A stretch of DNA of 64,000 bases, taken from assembly GCA_905181835.1 (NCBI GenBank), contig CAJIZF010000004.1, positions 620,001 to 684,000 on the forward strand, given 5' to 3'. Below, piece by piece: positions 22,608 to 34,184 of this stretch. The stretch's first letter is position 1; each line of letters starts with the position of its first letter. This stretch comes from an uncultured Flavobacteriaceae bacterium. GTDB taxonomy: Bacteria > Bacteroidota > Bacteroidia > Flavobacteriales > Flavobacteriaceae. The translations under genes and the position numbers were made by a program. The notes beneath the pieces were generated by a model. That model was not told the DNA's origin. It was given only the letters and a program-made list of their open reading frames with translations, and did no database searches.

Positions 22608-22976
22608 ATGTTACAACAAGAGTCAAGACTAAAAGTTGCAGATAATACTGGAGCTAAAGAAGTACTAACCATTCGTGTGTTAGGTGGAACTAAAAAAAGA
22701 TATGCTTCAATAGGGGATAAAATTGTAGTTGCTATAAAAGACGCTGCTCCTAACGGAACTATCAAGAAAGGAGCTGTTGCAACAGCGGTGGTCGTTCGTA
22801 CTAAAAAAGAAGTAAGAAGACCAGACGGATCATATATTCGTTTTGATGATAATGCTTGTGTGTTACTAAACCCACAAGGAGAAATGATTGGAACTCGTGT
22901 TTTTGGACCCGTTGCAAGAGAACTTCGTGATAAGCAATTCATGAAAATTGTATCATTAGCACCTGAAGTGCTTTAA
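22608..22976 (+). CDS. rplN: 50S ribosomal protein L14
   Basis: [27 protein letters not shown]. Confidence 0.98.
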   Translation: MLQQESRLKVADNTGAKEVLTIRVLGGTKKRYASIGDKIVVAIKDAAPNGTIKKGAVATAVVVRTKKEVRRPDGSYIRFDDNACVLLNPQGEMIGTRVFGPVARELRDKQFMKIVSLAPEVL

Positions 22977-22989
22977 ATTGAAAACAAAG

Positions 22990-23304
22990 ATGGTAAAGCT
23001 TAAAATAAAGTCAGGAGATAACGTAGTTGTTACAGCTGGTGATCATAAAGGATCGGAAGGCAAAGTAATGAAAGTTATTCTTGAAAAAAACAAAGCAATA
23101 GTAGAAGGAGTGAATATGGTTTCTAAACATGAGAAGCCAAGTGCTAACAGTCCTCAAGGTGGAATTGTAAAAAAAGAAGCTGCTATACATATCTCTAATC
23201 TCTCTTTAATAGACCCTAAATCAGGTTCTGCTACAAGAGTTGGTTATAGAATGGAAGATGGAAAGAAAGTGCGTTTTGCTAAAAAATCGAATCAAGTATT
23301 ATAG
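22990..23304 (+). CDS. rplX: 50S ribosomal protein L24
   Basis: [26 protein letters not shown]; start placed at ATG 22990. Confidence 0.96.
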   Translation: MVKLKIKSGDNVVVTAGDHKGSEGKVMKVILEKNKAIVEGVNMVSKHEKPSANSPQGGIVKKEAAIHISNLSLIDPKSGSATRVGYRMEDGKKVRFAKKSNQVL

Positions 23305-23306
23305 TT

Positions 23307-23858
23307 ATGGGATATTTACCAAGACTTAAAGAGGAATATAAGAGCCGAGTAATTGATGCTCTTAAAGAAGAATTTAGTTACACAAATGTAATGCAAGTTC
23401 CAAAGCTAGAGCGCATAGTTGTCTCTCGTGGAGTTGGATCTGCTGTTGCAGATAAAAAACTGTTAGAGTATGCCGTAGACGAGCTTACTAATATTACAGG
23501 TCAAAAAGCTGTAGCTACACTATCTAAAAAAGATGTTGCAAACTTTAAATTACGTAAAGGGGTTCCAATTGGAGCTAAAGTAACTTTACGAGGAGAACGT
23601 ATGTATGAATTTTTAGATAGACTAATCACAAGTGCGTTACCACGTGTAAGAGATTTCAACGGAATTAAAGCAACAGGATTTGATGGTAGAGGTAATTACT
23701 CTTTGGGTGTTACAGAACAAATCATATTTCCTGAAATCAATATCGATAGAATTAAAAAAATTGATGGTATGAACATCACTTTTGTTACTTCTGCAGATAC
23801 AGATAAAGAAGCAAAATCATTATTAACTGAATTAGGTTTACCTTTTAAAAAGAACTAA
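23307..23858 (+). CDS. rplE: 50S ribosomal protein L5
   Basis: [40 protein letters not shown]. Confidence 0.98.
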   Translation: MGYLPRLKEEYKSRVIDALKEEFSYTNVMQVPKLERIVVSRGVGSAVADKKLLEYAVDELTNITGQKAVATLSKKDVANFKLRKGVPIGAKVTLRGERMYEFLDRLITSALPRVRDFNGIKATGFDGRGNYSLGVTEQIIFPEINIDRIKKIDGMNITFVTSADTDKEAKSLLTELGLPFKKN

Positions 23859-23859
23859 T

Positions 23860-24129
23860 ATGGCTAAAGAATCAATGAAAGCCCGTGAGGTTAAAAGAAA
23901 AAAAATGGTAGCAAAGTATGCCGCTAAACGTAAAGCTTTGAAAGAGGCTGGAGATTACCAGGCATTACAGAAATTACCAAAAGACGCTTCGCCAGTTCGT
24001 ATGCACAACCGTTGTAAACTAACTGGTAGGCCCAAAGGGTATATGAGAACATTTGGTGTTTCACGTGTAACATTTCGTGAAATGGCAAATCAAGGTTTAA
24101 TCCCAGGTGTTAGAAAGGCATCTTGGTAA
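23860..24129 (+). CDS. rpsN: 30S ribosomal protein S14 (89 aa, zinc-independent type)
   Basis: [21 protein letters not shown]..., [39 protein letters not shown]. Confidence 0.97.
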   Translation: MAKESMKAREVKRKKMVAKYAAKRKALKEAGDYQALQKLPKDASPVRMHNRCKLTGRPKGYMRTFGVSRVTFREMANQGLIPGVRKASW

Positions 24130-24142
24130 GATAATATTAATT

Positions 24143-24180
24143 GGGTGCAGGTTTGCTTAAAAATAGTGAAAACCACATCC
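24143..24180 (+). promoter_or_regulatory. hairpin in the rpsN-rpsH spacer
   Basis: GGGTG-CA-GGTTT...AAACC-A-CATCC two-segment stem with small asymmetric internal loop, 13 nt upstream of rpsH. Confidence 0.45.
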
Positions 24181-24193
24181 GTAAAATTAAAAT

Positions 24194-24595
24194 ATGAATA
24201 TAGATCCAATAGCAGATTATCTAACTAGAGTTAGAAATGCAGTAAAAGCTGGACATAGAGTAGTAGAAATTCCGGCTTCGAATGTAAAGAAAGAAATTAC
24301 AAAAATCTTGTTTGATCAGGGCTTTGTTTTAAGTTATAAATTTGAAGATGATAAAGGTCCACAAGGCACTATCAAAATTGCTTTAAAATATGATAAGCTC
24401 ACCAAAGATCCTGTAATTAAAGAAATACAACGAATAAGTAAACCAGGTTTACGTAAGTATTCTAGCTCTTCAGAGCTACCAAGAATATTGAATGGTTTGG
24501 GTATTGCGATTGTGTCAACCTCTCACGGAGTAATGACAGGAAAGCAGGCTCAGGTCCAAAATGTGGGTGGTGAAGTTTTATGTTACGTTTATTAA
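24194..24595 (+). CDS. rpsH: 30S ribosomal protein S8
   Basis: DPIADYLTRVRNAVKAGH..., GIAIVSTSHGVMTGKQA. Confidence 0.98.
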   Translation: MNIDPIADYLTRVRNAVKAGHRVVEIPASNVKKEITKILFDQGFVLSYKFEDDKGPQGTIKIALKYDKLTKDPVIKEIQRISKPGLRKYSSSSELPRILNGLGIAIVSTSHGVMTGKQAQVQNVGGEVLCYVY

Positions 24596-24612
24596 ATAAA
24601 GACGAGAAAGAA

Positions 24613-25155
24613 ATGTCAAGAATAGGAAAAAGCCCGGTAACAATCCCAGAAGGAGTTACAATCGATATAAACGATGCTGTAATAACCGTTAAAGGAAAAT
24701 TAGGTGAATTAACACAAGATTTTTCGGGAGTTACAGTAAAAGAAGAGGAAGGTAATGTTTTAGTAGAACGTTTATCTGATTCCAAAGACGATAGATCTAA
24801 ACATGGTTTATACAGATCATTAATCAATAACATGGTTGAGGGTGTAAGCAAAGGATGGTCTAAAGAATTAGAATTAGTAGGTGTGGGATACCGTGCCTCT
24901 AACCAAGGACAGAAATTAGATTTAGCAATTGGATTTTCTCACAACATTGTGTTGAATGTAGCACCAGAAGTTAAAGTTGAAACAATTTCTGAAAAAGGAA
25001 AAAATCCAATAGTTAAATTAACCTCTCACGATAAGCAATTAGTTGGACAAGTAGCAGCAAAAATTCGTGGTTTTCGTAAACCAGAACCTTACAAAGGAAA
25101 AGGAATTAGATTCGTAGGAGAAATAATAAGAAGAAAAGCAGGTAAATCTGCATAA
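24613..25155 (+). CDS. rplF: 50S ribosomal protein L6
   Basis: [17 protein letters not shown]..., [24 protein letters not shown]; start placed at ATG 24613. Confidence 0.97.
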   Translation: MSRIGKSPVTIPEGVTIDINDAVITVKGKLGELTQDFSGVTVKEEEGNVLVERLSDSKDDRSKHGLYRSLINNMVEGVSKGWSKELELVGVGYRASNQGQKLDLAIGFSHNIVLNVAPEVKVETISEKGKNPIVKLTSHDKQLVGQVAAKIRGFRKPEPYKGKGIRFVGEIIRRKAGKSA

Positions 25156-25166
25156 CAAATAAAGTT

Positions 25167-25523
25167 ATGGCATTATCAAAAACAGATAGAAGAGAACGAT
25201 TACGTTTTAGAATCAGAAAAACTGTTTCTGGAACAACAGAACGTCCTCGTTTGGCAGTTTTCAGAAGTAACAAAGAAATTTATGCTCAATTAATTGACGA
25301 TGTAAATGGGGTTACAATTACTGCTGCATCTTCAAGAGACAAAAATATAGACGCGTCTAAATCAAATAAAGTAGACGCTGCTAAACTAGTAGGTAAAACA
25401 ATTGCAGAAAAAGCAATGAAAGCCGGTTTTGAAAGTATTACTTTCGATAGAGGCGGATATCTTTACCATGGAAGAGTTAAATCATTAGCTGAAGGAGCTC
25501 GCGAAGGCGGACTAAAATTCTAA
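25167..25523 (+). CDS. rplR: 50S ribosomal protein L18
   Basis: [38 protein letters not shown]. Confidence 0.97.
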   Translation: MALSKTDRRERLRFRIRKTVSGTTERPRLAVFRSNKEIYAQLIDDVNGVTITAASSRDKNIDASKSNKVDAAKLVGKTIAEKAMKAGFESITFDRGGYLYHGRVKSLAEGAREGGLKF

Positions 25524-25528
25524 GAAAT

Positions 25529-26053
25529 ATGTATCAAGATTATAAAAACGTAGAGTTAGTTAAACCAGGAGGTCTAGAATTAAAAGATCGTTTAGTAGGG
25601 GTTCAACGTGTAACTAAAGTAACAAAAGGGGGTAGAACCTTTGGATTTTCAGCTATTGTAGTAGTAGGTGATGAAAATGGGGTAGTAGGTCAAGGACTTG
25701 GTAAATCGAAAGATGTAGCGAGTGCAATTGCTAAAGCAATCGAAGACGCAAAGAAAAACCTAGTACGTATACCATTAAACAAAACAACTTTACCTCACGA
25801 GCAGAAAGGTAAATATGGTGGTGCCAGAGTTAACTTATTACCAGCATCTGCCGGTACAGGAGTTATTGCAGGTGGTGCCGTGCGTGCGGTTTTGGAGGCT
25901 GTTGGAGTACACGATGTATTATCAAAATCTCAAGGCTCATCCAACCCACATAACGTAGTAAAAGCAACATTTGATGCCTTACTACAAATGAGAAGTGCTC
26001 AAACTATTGCAAAACAAAGAGGGATTTCTTTAGAAAAATTATTCAAAGGATAA
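25529..26053 (+). CDS. rpsE: 30S ribosomal protein S5
   Basis: [46 protein letters not shown]. Confidence 0.98.
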   Translation: MYQDYKNVELVKPGGLELKDRLVGVQRVTKVTKGGRTFGFSAIVVVGDENGVVGQGLGKSKDVASAIAKAIEDAKKNLVRIPLNKTTLPHEQKGKYGGARVNLLPASAGTGVIAGGAVRAVLEAVGVHDVLSKSQGSSNPHNVVKATFDALLQMRSAQTIAKQRGISLEKLFKG

Positions 26054-26064
26054 ATACTAAGCAG

Positions 26065-26244
26065 ATGGCAAAAATAAAAGTAACAAAGGTTCGAAGTGCA
26101 ATTAATCGAACTCAAAACCAAAAAAGAGTACTTGAATCTTTAGGTCTTCATAAAATGGGTCAAACTGTTGAGCATGAAGATACTCCTAATATTTTAGGTA
26201 TGATTAGAAAAGTTAATCACTTAGTTTCAGTTGAAACTAAATAA
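26065..26244 (+). CDS. rpmD: 50S ribosomal protein L30 (59 aa; too short for the supplied ORF track)
   Basis: Own translation: [59 protein letters not shown]; located between rpsE and rplO. Confidence 0.96.
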   Translation: MAKIKVTKVRSAINRTQNQKRVLESLGLHKMGQTVEHEDTPNILGMIRKVNHLVSVETK

Positions 26245-26255
26245 GTATATAAATT

Positions 26256-26708
26256 ATGAATTTAAGTAACTTACAACCGGCAGCAGGTTCGGTAAAAAAT
26301 CAAGGCAAGCGAGTAGGTCGCGGACAAGGTTCAGGAAAAGGTGGAACCGCAACACGTGGTCACAAAGGAGCAAAATCTAGATCTGGATATTCCAAAAAAT
26401 TAGGTTTTGAGGGTGGACAAATGCCCTTGCAACGTCGTGTACCTAAATTTGGTTTTACCAATATTAATAGAAAAGAATACCAAGCAATTAATCTTGATAA
26501 ACTTCAACAATTAGTTGATGATAAGAAAATCAAAGAGTCAATTGATTTTGACACATTTGTAGATTTAGGTTTGGTTGGAAATAAAGAACTACTTAAAATA
26601 TTAGGTAGAGGAGATTTAAAATCAAAATTAACTGTAACAGCTCATAAATTTTCTGCTTCTGCAAAAGAAGCTATCGAAAAGGCTGGAGGCGAAGTAATAA
26701 TATTGTAA
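26256..26708 (+). CDS. rplO: 50S ribosomal protein L15
   Basis: MNLSNLQPAAGSVKNQGKRVGRGQGSGKGGTATRGHKG. Confidence 0.98.
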   Translation: MNLSNLQPAAGSVKNQGKRVGRGQGSGKGGTATRGHKGAKSRSGYSKKLGFEGGQMPLQRRVPKFGFTNINRKEYQAINLDKLQQLVDDKKIKESIDFDTFVDLGLVGNKELLKILGRGDLKSKLTVTAHKFSASAKEAIEKAGGEVIIL

Positions 26709-26721
26709 TTTTTTAAAAAGG

Positions 26722-28074
26722 ATGAAATTTATTGAAACCTTAAAAAACGTTTGGAAAATTGAGGAGTTACGAAATCGTATTCTACTCACTTTAGGCCTTT
26801 TGTTAGTATATCGTTTTGGTGCACAGGTTGTGTTGCCAGGAATCGATGCCTCAAAATTAGCTGAGTTTGCTGGAAAGTTTGATGACGGTGGTTTAGGCGG
26901 TTTACTTAATGCATTTACTGGTGGAGCATTTGCAAATGCCTCCGTATTTGCACTAGGAATTATGCCTTACATATCGGCATCTATTGTAGTTCAGTTAATG
27001 CAAATAGCAATTCCTTACTTACAAAAATTACAAAAAGAAGGAGAAAGCGGAAGAAAAAAAATCAATCAAATTACTAGATGGTTAACTATTGGTATTTGTT
27101 TAGTTCAAGCACCTACTTACTTAATAGGATTGCCTGCTCTAGGAGTACCAGTTGAAGCATTTATACTAGGACAAACAACCATGTTTTATGTTTCATCAAC
27201 GATAATCTTAGTGACAGGTTGTGTTTTCGCCATGTGGTTAGGTGAGAAGATTACAGACAAGGGTATTGGTAATGGTATATCCATTTTAATTATGGTTGGT
27301 ATTATAGCTAGATTACCACAATCTTTTGCTCAAGAATTTGCTTCAAGAGTTATGGAATCCAATGGTGGTATGATTATGGTTTTAATTGAACTAGCTATCT
27401 GGTTTGTGATTATTTTAGCTTCTATAATGTTAGTAATGGCGGTACGTAAAATACCTGTTCAGTACGCAAGGAGAACTGCAAGTGGTAGTTATGAAAAGAA
27501 TATTTTTGGAGCGAGACAATTTATTCCTCTTAAATTGAATGCATCGGGTGTAATGCCTATCATTTTTGCGCAGGCTATTATGTTTGTACCAGCGTTAATT
27601 GGTGGTACATCTTTTTTAAAGGATTCTGGCGTTGGCCAATGGATGCAAGTTAATTTTAGTGATATTTTTGGACTTTGGTACAATGTTTTATTTGCGGTAT
27701 TGATCATCATATTCACTTATTTTTATACGGCAATCACAGTACCTACTAATAAAATGGCTGATGATTTAAAACGAAGTGGTGGATTTATTCCAGGTATTAA
27801 ACCGGGAACAGACACTGCGGAACTTTTAGATAGAATAATGTCACAAATAACATTACCTGGTTCTATATTTTTAGCTGGTGTAGCAATATTTCCTGCATTT
27901 GCAGTCAAATTGTTTGGAATTCAACAGGGGTGGGCTTTATTTTATGGTGGTACTTCTTTACTTATTATGGTAGGAGTTGCCATTGACACCATGCAACAAA
28001 TAAATTCATACTTGTTAAATCGTCATTATGACGGCTTAATGAAAACAGGAAAGAACAGAAAAGCAGTAGCGTAA
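26722..28074 (+). CDS. secY: preprotein translocase subunit SecY
   Basis: 10-[40 protein letters not shown]. Confidence 0.98.
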   Translation: MKFIETLKNVWKIEELRNRILLTLGLLLVYRFGAQVVLPGIDASKLAEFAGKFDDGGLGGLLNAFTGGAFANASVFALGIMPYISASIVVQLMQIAIPYLQKLQKEGESGRKKINQITRWLTIGICLVQAPTYLIGLPALGVPVEAFILGQTTMFYVSSTIILVTGCVFAMWLGEKITDKGIGNGISILIMVGIIARLPQSFAQEFASRVMESNGGMIMVLIELAIWFVIILASIMLVMAVRKIPVQYARRTASGSYEKNIFGARQFIPLKLNASGVMPIIFAQAIMFVPALIGGTSFLKDSGVGQWMQVNFSDIFGLWYNVLFAVLIIIFTYFYTAITVPTNKMADDLKRSGGFIPGIKPGTDTAELLDRIMSQITLPGSIFLAGVAIFPAFAVKLFGIQQGWALFYGGTSLLIMVGVAIDTMQQINSYLLNRHYDGLMKTGKNRKAVA

Positions 28075-28289
28075 TGGCAAAACAACCCTCAATAGAACAA
28101 GACGGAACAATCACAGAAGCATTGTCTAATGCGATGTTTCGTGTAGAGTTAGAAAATGCTCATATTGTTACAGCACACATATCTGGTAAAATGCGTATGC
28201 ATTATATCAAATTATTACCAGGAGATAAAGTTAAACTAGAAATGAGTCCTTACGATTTAACGAAGGCTCGTATCACTTATAGATATTAA
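28074..28289 (+). CDS. infA: translation initiation factor IF-1
   Basis: 71 aa OB fold, [35 protein letters not shown]. Confidence 0.98.
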   Translation: MAKQPSIEQDGTITEALSNAMFRVELENAHIVTAHISGKMRMHYIKLLPGDKVKLEMSPYDLTKARITYRY

Positions 28290-28295
28290 GTTATT

Positions 28296-28412
28296 ATGAA
28301 AGTAAGAGCATCTATTAAAAAGAGAAGTGCCGAATGCAAAATAGTTCGCAGAAAAGGCAGATTATATGTTATTAACAAAAAGAACCCTAGGTTCAAACAA
28401 AGACAAGGATAA
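28296..28412 (+). CDS. rpmJ: 50S ribosomal protein L36 (38 aa; absent from the supplied ORF track)
   Basis: Own translation: [38 protein letters not shown]. Confidence 0.97.
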   Translation: MKVRASIKKRSAECKIVRRKGRLYVINKKNPRFKQRQG

Positions 28413-28415
28413 GTT

Positions 28416-28790
28416 ATGGCAAGAATCGCAGGTGTAGATATCCCTAAACAAAAGAGGGGTGTAATCGCGTTAACGTATATTTTTGGTATCGGCAAAAGCC
28501 GTGCGAAAGAAATACTTGAAAAAGCAGGTGTTGACGAAAACAAAAAAGTTACAGAATGGAACGATGAAGAAATCGGATCAATTCGTGATGTTGTTGGGTC
28601 AATTACCATTGAAGGTGAATTACGTAGTGAAATTCAATTAAACATTAAGCGATTAATGGATATTGGATGTTACAGAGGTATTCGTCATAGGACTGGACTT
28701 CCTTTGAGAGGTCAGCGTACTAAGAATAACTCCAGAACAAGAAAAGGTAAACGTAAAACTGTTGCTAACAAGAAAAAAGCAACTAAATAA
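28416..28790 (+). CDS. rpsM: 30S ribosomal protein S13
   Basis: [26 protein letters not shown]..., [22 protein letters not shown]. Confidence 0.98.
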   Translation: MARIAGVDIPKQKRGVIALTYIFGIGKSRAKEILEKAGVDENKKVTEWNDEEIGSIRDVVGSITIEGELRSEIQLNIKRLMDIGCYRGIRHRTGLPLRGQRTKNNSRTRKGKRKTVANKKKATK

Positions 28791-28801
28791 ACACTAGAGA
28801 T

Positions 28802-29191
28802 ATGGCAAAGGCAAAAACTAGTACAAAAAAACGTAAAGTTAATGTTGAAGCAGTGGGTCAAGCCCATGTTACAGCTTCATTTAACAACATTATCATTTCG
28901 TTGACAAATAAAAAAGGAGATGTGATTTCTTGGTCATCAGCTGGTAAAATGGGTTTTAGAGGTTCTAAAAAGAACACTCCTTACGCAGCTCAATTAGCAG
29001 CAGAAGATTGTGCAGCAACTGCGCACGCAGAAGGTTTACGTAAAGTAAAAGTCTATGTGAAAGGTCCAGGAAATGGTAGAGAATCTGCAATAAGATCAAT
29101 ACATAATGCGGGAATTGAAGTAACTGAAATTATTGATGTTACACCAATGCCACACAATGGATGTAGACCTCCAAAAAGAAGAAGAGTTTAA
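28802..29191 (+). CDS. rpsK: 30S ribosomal protein S11
   Basis: [46 protein letters not shown]. Confidence 0.98.
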   Translation: MAKAKTSTKKRKVNVEAVGQAHVTASFNNIIISLTNKKGDVISWSSAGKMGFRGSKKNTPYAAQLAAEDCAATAHAEGLRKVKVYVKGPGNGRESAIRSIHNAGIEVTEIIDVTPMPHNGCRPPKRRRV

Positions 29192-29233
29192 TTTTGTAAT
29201 TACAGGATTAAAAATTTAATAATTAGTATAAAC

Positions 29234-29290
29234 TGAAGGGTATAAATTTTCAAAGGATAAGTATAAGACCTTAATTTGAAAATTCCTTCA
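29234..29290 (+). promoter_or_regulatory. structured rpsD leader (putative S4 autoregulatory RNA)
   Basis: TGAAGG / CCTTCA outer stem (29234-29239 with 29285-29290) plus perfect 10-bp inner stem AATTTTCAAA / TTTGAAAATT (29245-29254 with 29275-29284); 13 nt upstream of rpsD ATG. Confidence 0.6.
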
Positions 29291-29303
29291 AAATAATTTA
29301 AAA

Positions 29304-29909
29304 ATGGCAAGATATACTGGTCCAAAAACAAAAATCGCTCGTAAGTTTGGTGAAGCAATTTTCGGAGATGACAAGAACTTCGAAAAAAGAAATTACCCTC
29401 CTGGGCAACACGGTAATAACCGTCGTAGAGGAAAAAAATCTGAATACGCTATTCAATTAGCTGAAAAGCAAAAAGCTAAATATACCTACGGTATTTTAGA
29501 GCGTCAATTTAGAAATATGTTTAAAAGAGCAACTGCTTCCAAAGGAATTACTGGTGAAGTATTGCTACAATTATGTGAATCTCGTCTAGATAATGTGGTT
29601 TTCCGTATGGGAATTGCTCCTAGTCGTAGTGCAGCAAGACAATTAGTTTCTCACCGTCATATTTTAGTAAATGGGGAAAAAGTTAATATTCCATCATACC
29701 AACTAAAACCAGGTGATACAGTAGGAGTTAGAGAAAAATCTAAATCATTAGAAGCTATTGAAAACTCGTTAGCAAACGCAAGTCATGTTTACGAGTGGAT
29801 TACATGGGACAACGCAGTTAAAAGAGGAACGTATGTTTCCAAACCAGAGCGTATTCAAATCCCTGAGAACATAAACGAACAGTTTATTGTCGAATTATAT
29901 TCTAAATAA
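29304..29909 (+). CDS. rpsD: 30S ribosomal protein S4
   Basis: [21 protein letters not shown]..., [31 protein letters not shown]. Confidence 0.98.
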   Translation: MARYTGPKTKIARKFGEAIFGDDKNFEKRNYPPGQHGNNRRRGKKSEYAIQLAEKQKAKYTYGILERQFRNMFKRATASKGITGEVLLQLCESRLDNVVFRMGIAPSRSAARQLVSHRHILVNGEKVNIPSYQLKPGDTVGVREKSKSLEAIENSLANASHVYEWITWDNAVKRGTYVSKPERIQIPENINEQFIVELYSK

Positions 29910-29929
29910 TAAAAACACAAAGTTATATT

Positions 29930-30922
29930 ATGGCAGTATTTAGTTTTCAAAAGCCCGATAAAGTTATTATGATTGACTCGACTGATTTCGAAGGAAAATT
30001 CGAATTCCGTCCTTTAGAGCCCGGTTATGGTTTAACAGTTGGTAACGCATTAAGAAGAGTTTTACTTTCATCATTAGAAGGTTTTGCAATTACTTCAATT
30101 AGAATTGAAGGAGTAGACCATGAGTTTTCTACCATTGCAGGAGTCGTTGAAGATGTTACAGAAATTATCTTAAATCTAAAACAGGTTTGTTTTAAAAGAC
30201 AAATTGACGAAGTGGATAATGAAACAGTTACAATTTCTGTTTCAGGAGCTGAACAATTAACAGCAGGAGATTTTCAAAAATTTATTTCAGGATTTCAAGT
30301 ATTGAACCCTGATATGGTTATTTGTAATATGGATTCTAAGGTTAATTTCAATATGGAAATCACTATCGAAAAAGGTAGAGGTTATGTTCCAGCTGAAGAG
30401 AATAAAAAAGGAGGAGTTCCTTTTGGGACCATCTTTATAGATTCAATCTACACTCCAATAAAAAATGTTAAGTACAGCATTGAAAATTTCCGTGTAGAGC
30501 AAAAAACAGATTATGAAAAGTTAGTTTTTGAAATCGTAACAGATGGATCTATAAATCCAAAAGATGCATTGACTGAAGCAGCTAAAACATTAATACATCA
30601 TTTCATGTTATTTAGTGATGAAAGAATTACATTAGAGGCTGATGAAATTGCTCAAACTGAAACATATGATGAGGAATCACTTCATATGCGACAGTTGTTA
30701 AAAACGAAGTTAATTGATATGGACCTTTCTGTAAGAGCTTTAAATTGTTTAAAAGCCGCTGAAGTTGATACCCTAGGAGATTTGGTTTCTTTTAACAAAA
30801 ACGATTTAATGAAATTTAGAAATTTCGGAAAAAAATCACTTACAGAATTAGAAGAACTAGTTGATGTAAAGGGCTTAAACTTCGGGATGGACCTTTCAAA
30901 ATATAAATTAGATAAAGATTAA
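29930..30922 (+). CDS. rpoA: DNA-directed RNA polymerase subunit alpha
   Basis: [28 protein letters not shown]; alpha-[23 protein letters not shown]. Confidence 0.98.
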   Translation: MAVFSFQKPDKVIMIDSTDFEGKFEFRPLEPGYGLTVGNALRRVLLSSLEGFAITSIRIEGVDHEFSTIAGVVEDVTEIILNLKQVCFKRQIDEVDNETVTISVSGAEQLTAGDFQKFISGFQVLNPDMVICNMDSKVNFNMEITIEKGRGYVPAEENKKGGVPFGTIFIDSIYTPIKNVKYSIENFRVEQKTDYEKLVFEIVTDGSINPKDALTEAAKTLIHHFMLFSDERITLEADEIAQTETYDEESLHMRQLLKTKLIDMDLSVRALNCLKAAEVDTLGDLVSFNKNDLMKFRNFGKKSLTELEELVDVKGLNFGMDLSKYKLDKD

Positions 30923-30924
30923 TA

Positions 30925-30966
30925 CATCATATTTTGCTCCTCAAAACGGGTTGTAGCAAGATGATG
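30925..30966 (+). promoter_or_regulatory. hairpin in the rpoA-rplQ spacer
   Basis: CATCAT/ATGATG outer and TTGCT/AGCAA inner stems (30925-30930 with 30961-30966; 30934-30938 with 30955-30959), 17 nt upstream of rplQ. Confidence 0.5.
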
Positions 30967-30983
30967 ATTAAAAATAAAATGTC

Positions 30984-31460
30984 ATGAGACACGGAAAAAA
31001 AGTAAACCATTTAGGAAGAAAGACAGCACATAGAAAAGCAATGCTTGCTAATATGGCCTGTTCCTTAATTGAGCATAAAAGAATTAATACTACGGTTGCA
31101 AAAGCCAAAGCTCTAAAACAATTTGTAGAGCCTTTAGTAACGAAATCTAAAGAAGATACTACTCATAACCGTCGTATTGTATTTAGCAGGCTCCGACAAA
31201 AAGATGCTGTTACTGAATTATTCAAAGAAGTTTCTGTTAAAGTAGGTGATCGTCCAGGAGGATATACCCGAATTATAAAATTAGGAAATCGTAAAGGAGA
31301 TAATGCTGATATGGCAATGATCGAATTGGTAGATTATAACGAGATTTACAATGCAGGAAAAGCAGTTAAAAAGAAATCAACACGCCGAAGTCGTCGTGGA
31401 GGTTCTAATGCAACTGCTCAAGTTGCAAATCCAGTAGAAGCTAAAAAAGAAGAAGAATAA
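30984..31460 (+). CDS. rplQ: 50S ribosomal protein L17
   Basis: [34 protein letters not shown]. Confidence 0.98.
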   Translation: MRHGKKVNHLGRKTAHRKAMLANMACSLIEHKRINTTVAKAKALKQFVEPLVTKSKEDTTHNRRIVFSRLRQKDAVTELFKEVSVKVGDRPGGYTRIIKLGNRKGDNADMAMIELVDYNEIYNAGKAVKKKSTRRSRRGGSNATAQVANPVEAKKEEE

Positions 31461-31484
31461 ATGAAAATTTATTTTTAAAATACC

Positions 31485-31518
31485 AAAGGATAAACTTTAG
31501 AGTTTATCCTTTTTTTTT
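31485..31518 (+). terminator. intrinsic terminator of the ribosomal cluster
   Basis: AAAGGATAAACTttagAGTTTATCCTTTTTTTT. Confidence 0.85.
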
Positions 31519-31604
31519 GAAAAAAAATATTTGTTTAAAAGTTCTAAAAACGAAATTATAATAAGAATATCATTTAAAGTATTTTTGTTATATAATTTAG
31601 AAAT

Positions 31605-32714
31605 ATGAAATATCAAAATAGAAAAAAAGCTTTAATTCTGCTTGCGGATGGTACGATTTTCTACGGAAAAGTTGTAGGGGGTAAAAGAGGCACCTCTTTT
31701 GGCGAAGTTTGCTTCAATACTGGTATGACTGGCTATCAAGAAATATTTACAGATCCCTCTTATTTTGGTCAACTTATGGTTACTACAAATGCTCACATTG
31801 GAAATTATGGAGTTGAGGAAAATGAAATTGAATCAGATTCTATTAAAATAGCAGGTTTAATATGTCGTAATTTCAGTTACAATTATTCAAGAGATAGAGC
31901 CAATGAATCTCTAGAAACATTTTTAGAGGATAATAATCTTTTTGCCATCAGTGATGTAGATACAAGAGCATTAGTTTCATACATTAGAGATAATGGCGCT
32001 ATGAATGCTGCGATTACTACTGAAGTTGATCAAATAGAAGCAATAAAACGTCAATTATCTGAATTCCCTGATATGAAAGGGATGGAGTTAGCATCAAAAG
32101 TCTCAACAAAAGCCGCTTATTACTATGGTAATGAAAATGCAAATTATAAAGTTTCGGTTTTAGATATTGGTATTAAAAAAAACATATTAAAAAGTCTTTC
32201 GGAAAGAGATTGCTATATAAAAGTTTTTCCCTATGACACTCCTTTTGAGGAGATGGAGTCTTTTTCTCCAGACGGTTTCTTTTTCTCAAACGGTCCTGGT
32301 GATCCAGAACCATTAGATCAGGCAATTCAGACTGCTAAAAAAGCTATTGATTTCGGTAAGCCAGTTTTTGGAATTTGTCTCGGACATCAAGTTTTAGCTT
32401 TGGCAAATGGTATTTCTACCTACAAAATGCACAATGGACATAGAGGCATTAACCATCCTGTAAAAAATTTAACGACAGGGAAAGGAGAAATTACTTCCCA
32501 AAATCATGGATTTGCTATTAATAAAGAAGAAACAGAGAAAAACGCTGAAGTAGAAATTACCCATGTGCATTTAAATGATCATACGGTAGCTGGAATTAAA
32601 ATGAAAAACAAACCAGTATTTTCTGTTCAATATCATCCTGAAGCAAGTCCTGGACCGCATGATTCAAGATATCTTTTTGACGATTTCATCACCAATATAA
32701 AAAACCATAAATAA
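31605..32714 (+). CDS. carA: carbamoyl-phosphate synthase small subunit
   Basis: FGEVCFNTGMTGYQEIFTDPSYFGQ; glutamine amidotransferase PVFGICLGHQVLALA. Confidence 0.96.
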   Translation: MKYQNRKKALILLADGTIFYGKVVGGKRGTSFGEVCFNTGMTGYQEIFTDPSYFGQLMVTTNAHIGNYGVEENEIESDSIKIAGLICRNFSYNYSRDRANESLETFLEDNNLFAISDVDTRALVSYIRDNGAMNAAITTEVDQIEAIKRQLSEFPDMKGMELASKVSTKAAYYYGNENANYKVSVLDIGIKKNILKSLSERDCYIKVFPYDTPFEEMESFSPDGFFFSNGPGDPEPLDQAIQTAKKAIDFGKPVFGICLGHQVLALANGISTYKMHNGHRGINHPVKNLTTGKGEITSQNHGFAINKEETEKNAEVEITHVHLNDHTVAGIKMKNKPVFSVQYHPEASPGPHDSRYLFDDFITNIKNHK

Positions 32715-34007
<1,293 letters not shown>

Positions 34008-34029
34008 AACAAATAAGATTCATTTTTTT

Positions 34030-34062
34030 AAAAGCCCAATTTTAATTAATTAGGGCTTTTTT
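34030..34062 (+). terminator. intrinsic terminator after eno
   Basis: AAAGCCCaattttaattaattaGGGCTTTTTT. Confidence 0.75.
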
Positions 34063-34125
34063 ATATTATAGAGGTTAAGAAGAAAAGATAAAACAGTATG
34101 TTAATTAATAGATAAATGGACTTCA

Positions 34126-34155
34126 AAAACGAACGTTTTTTTGTACCTTCGTTTT
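34126..34155. promoter_or_regulatory. perfect 8-bp inverted repeat around the gltA promoter -7 region
   Basis: AAAACGAA (34126-34133) and TTCGTTTT (34148-34155) flank/overlap TACCTTCG. Confidence 0.4.
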
Positions 34156-34184
34156 CGCTTAAAAATATAAAACACACACATTAA

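Noticed and set aside
22266-22942. Minus-strand 99-aa and 114-aa ORFs opposite rpmC/rpsQ/rplN
   Set aside because: Antisense to highly conserved ribosomal genes; spurious.
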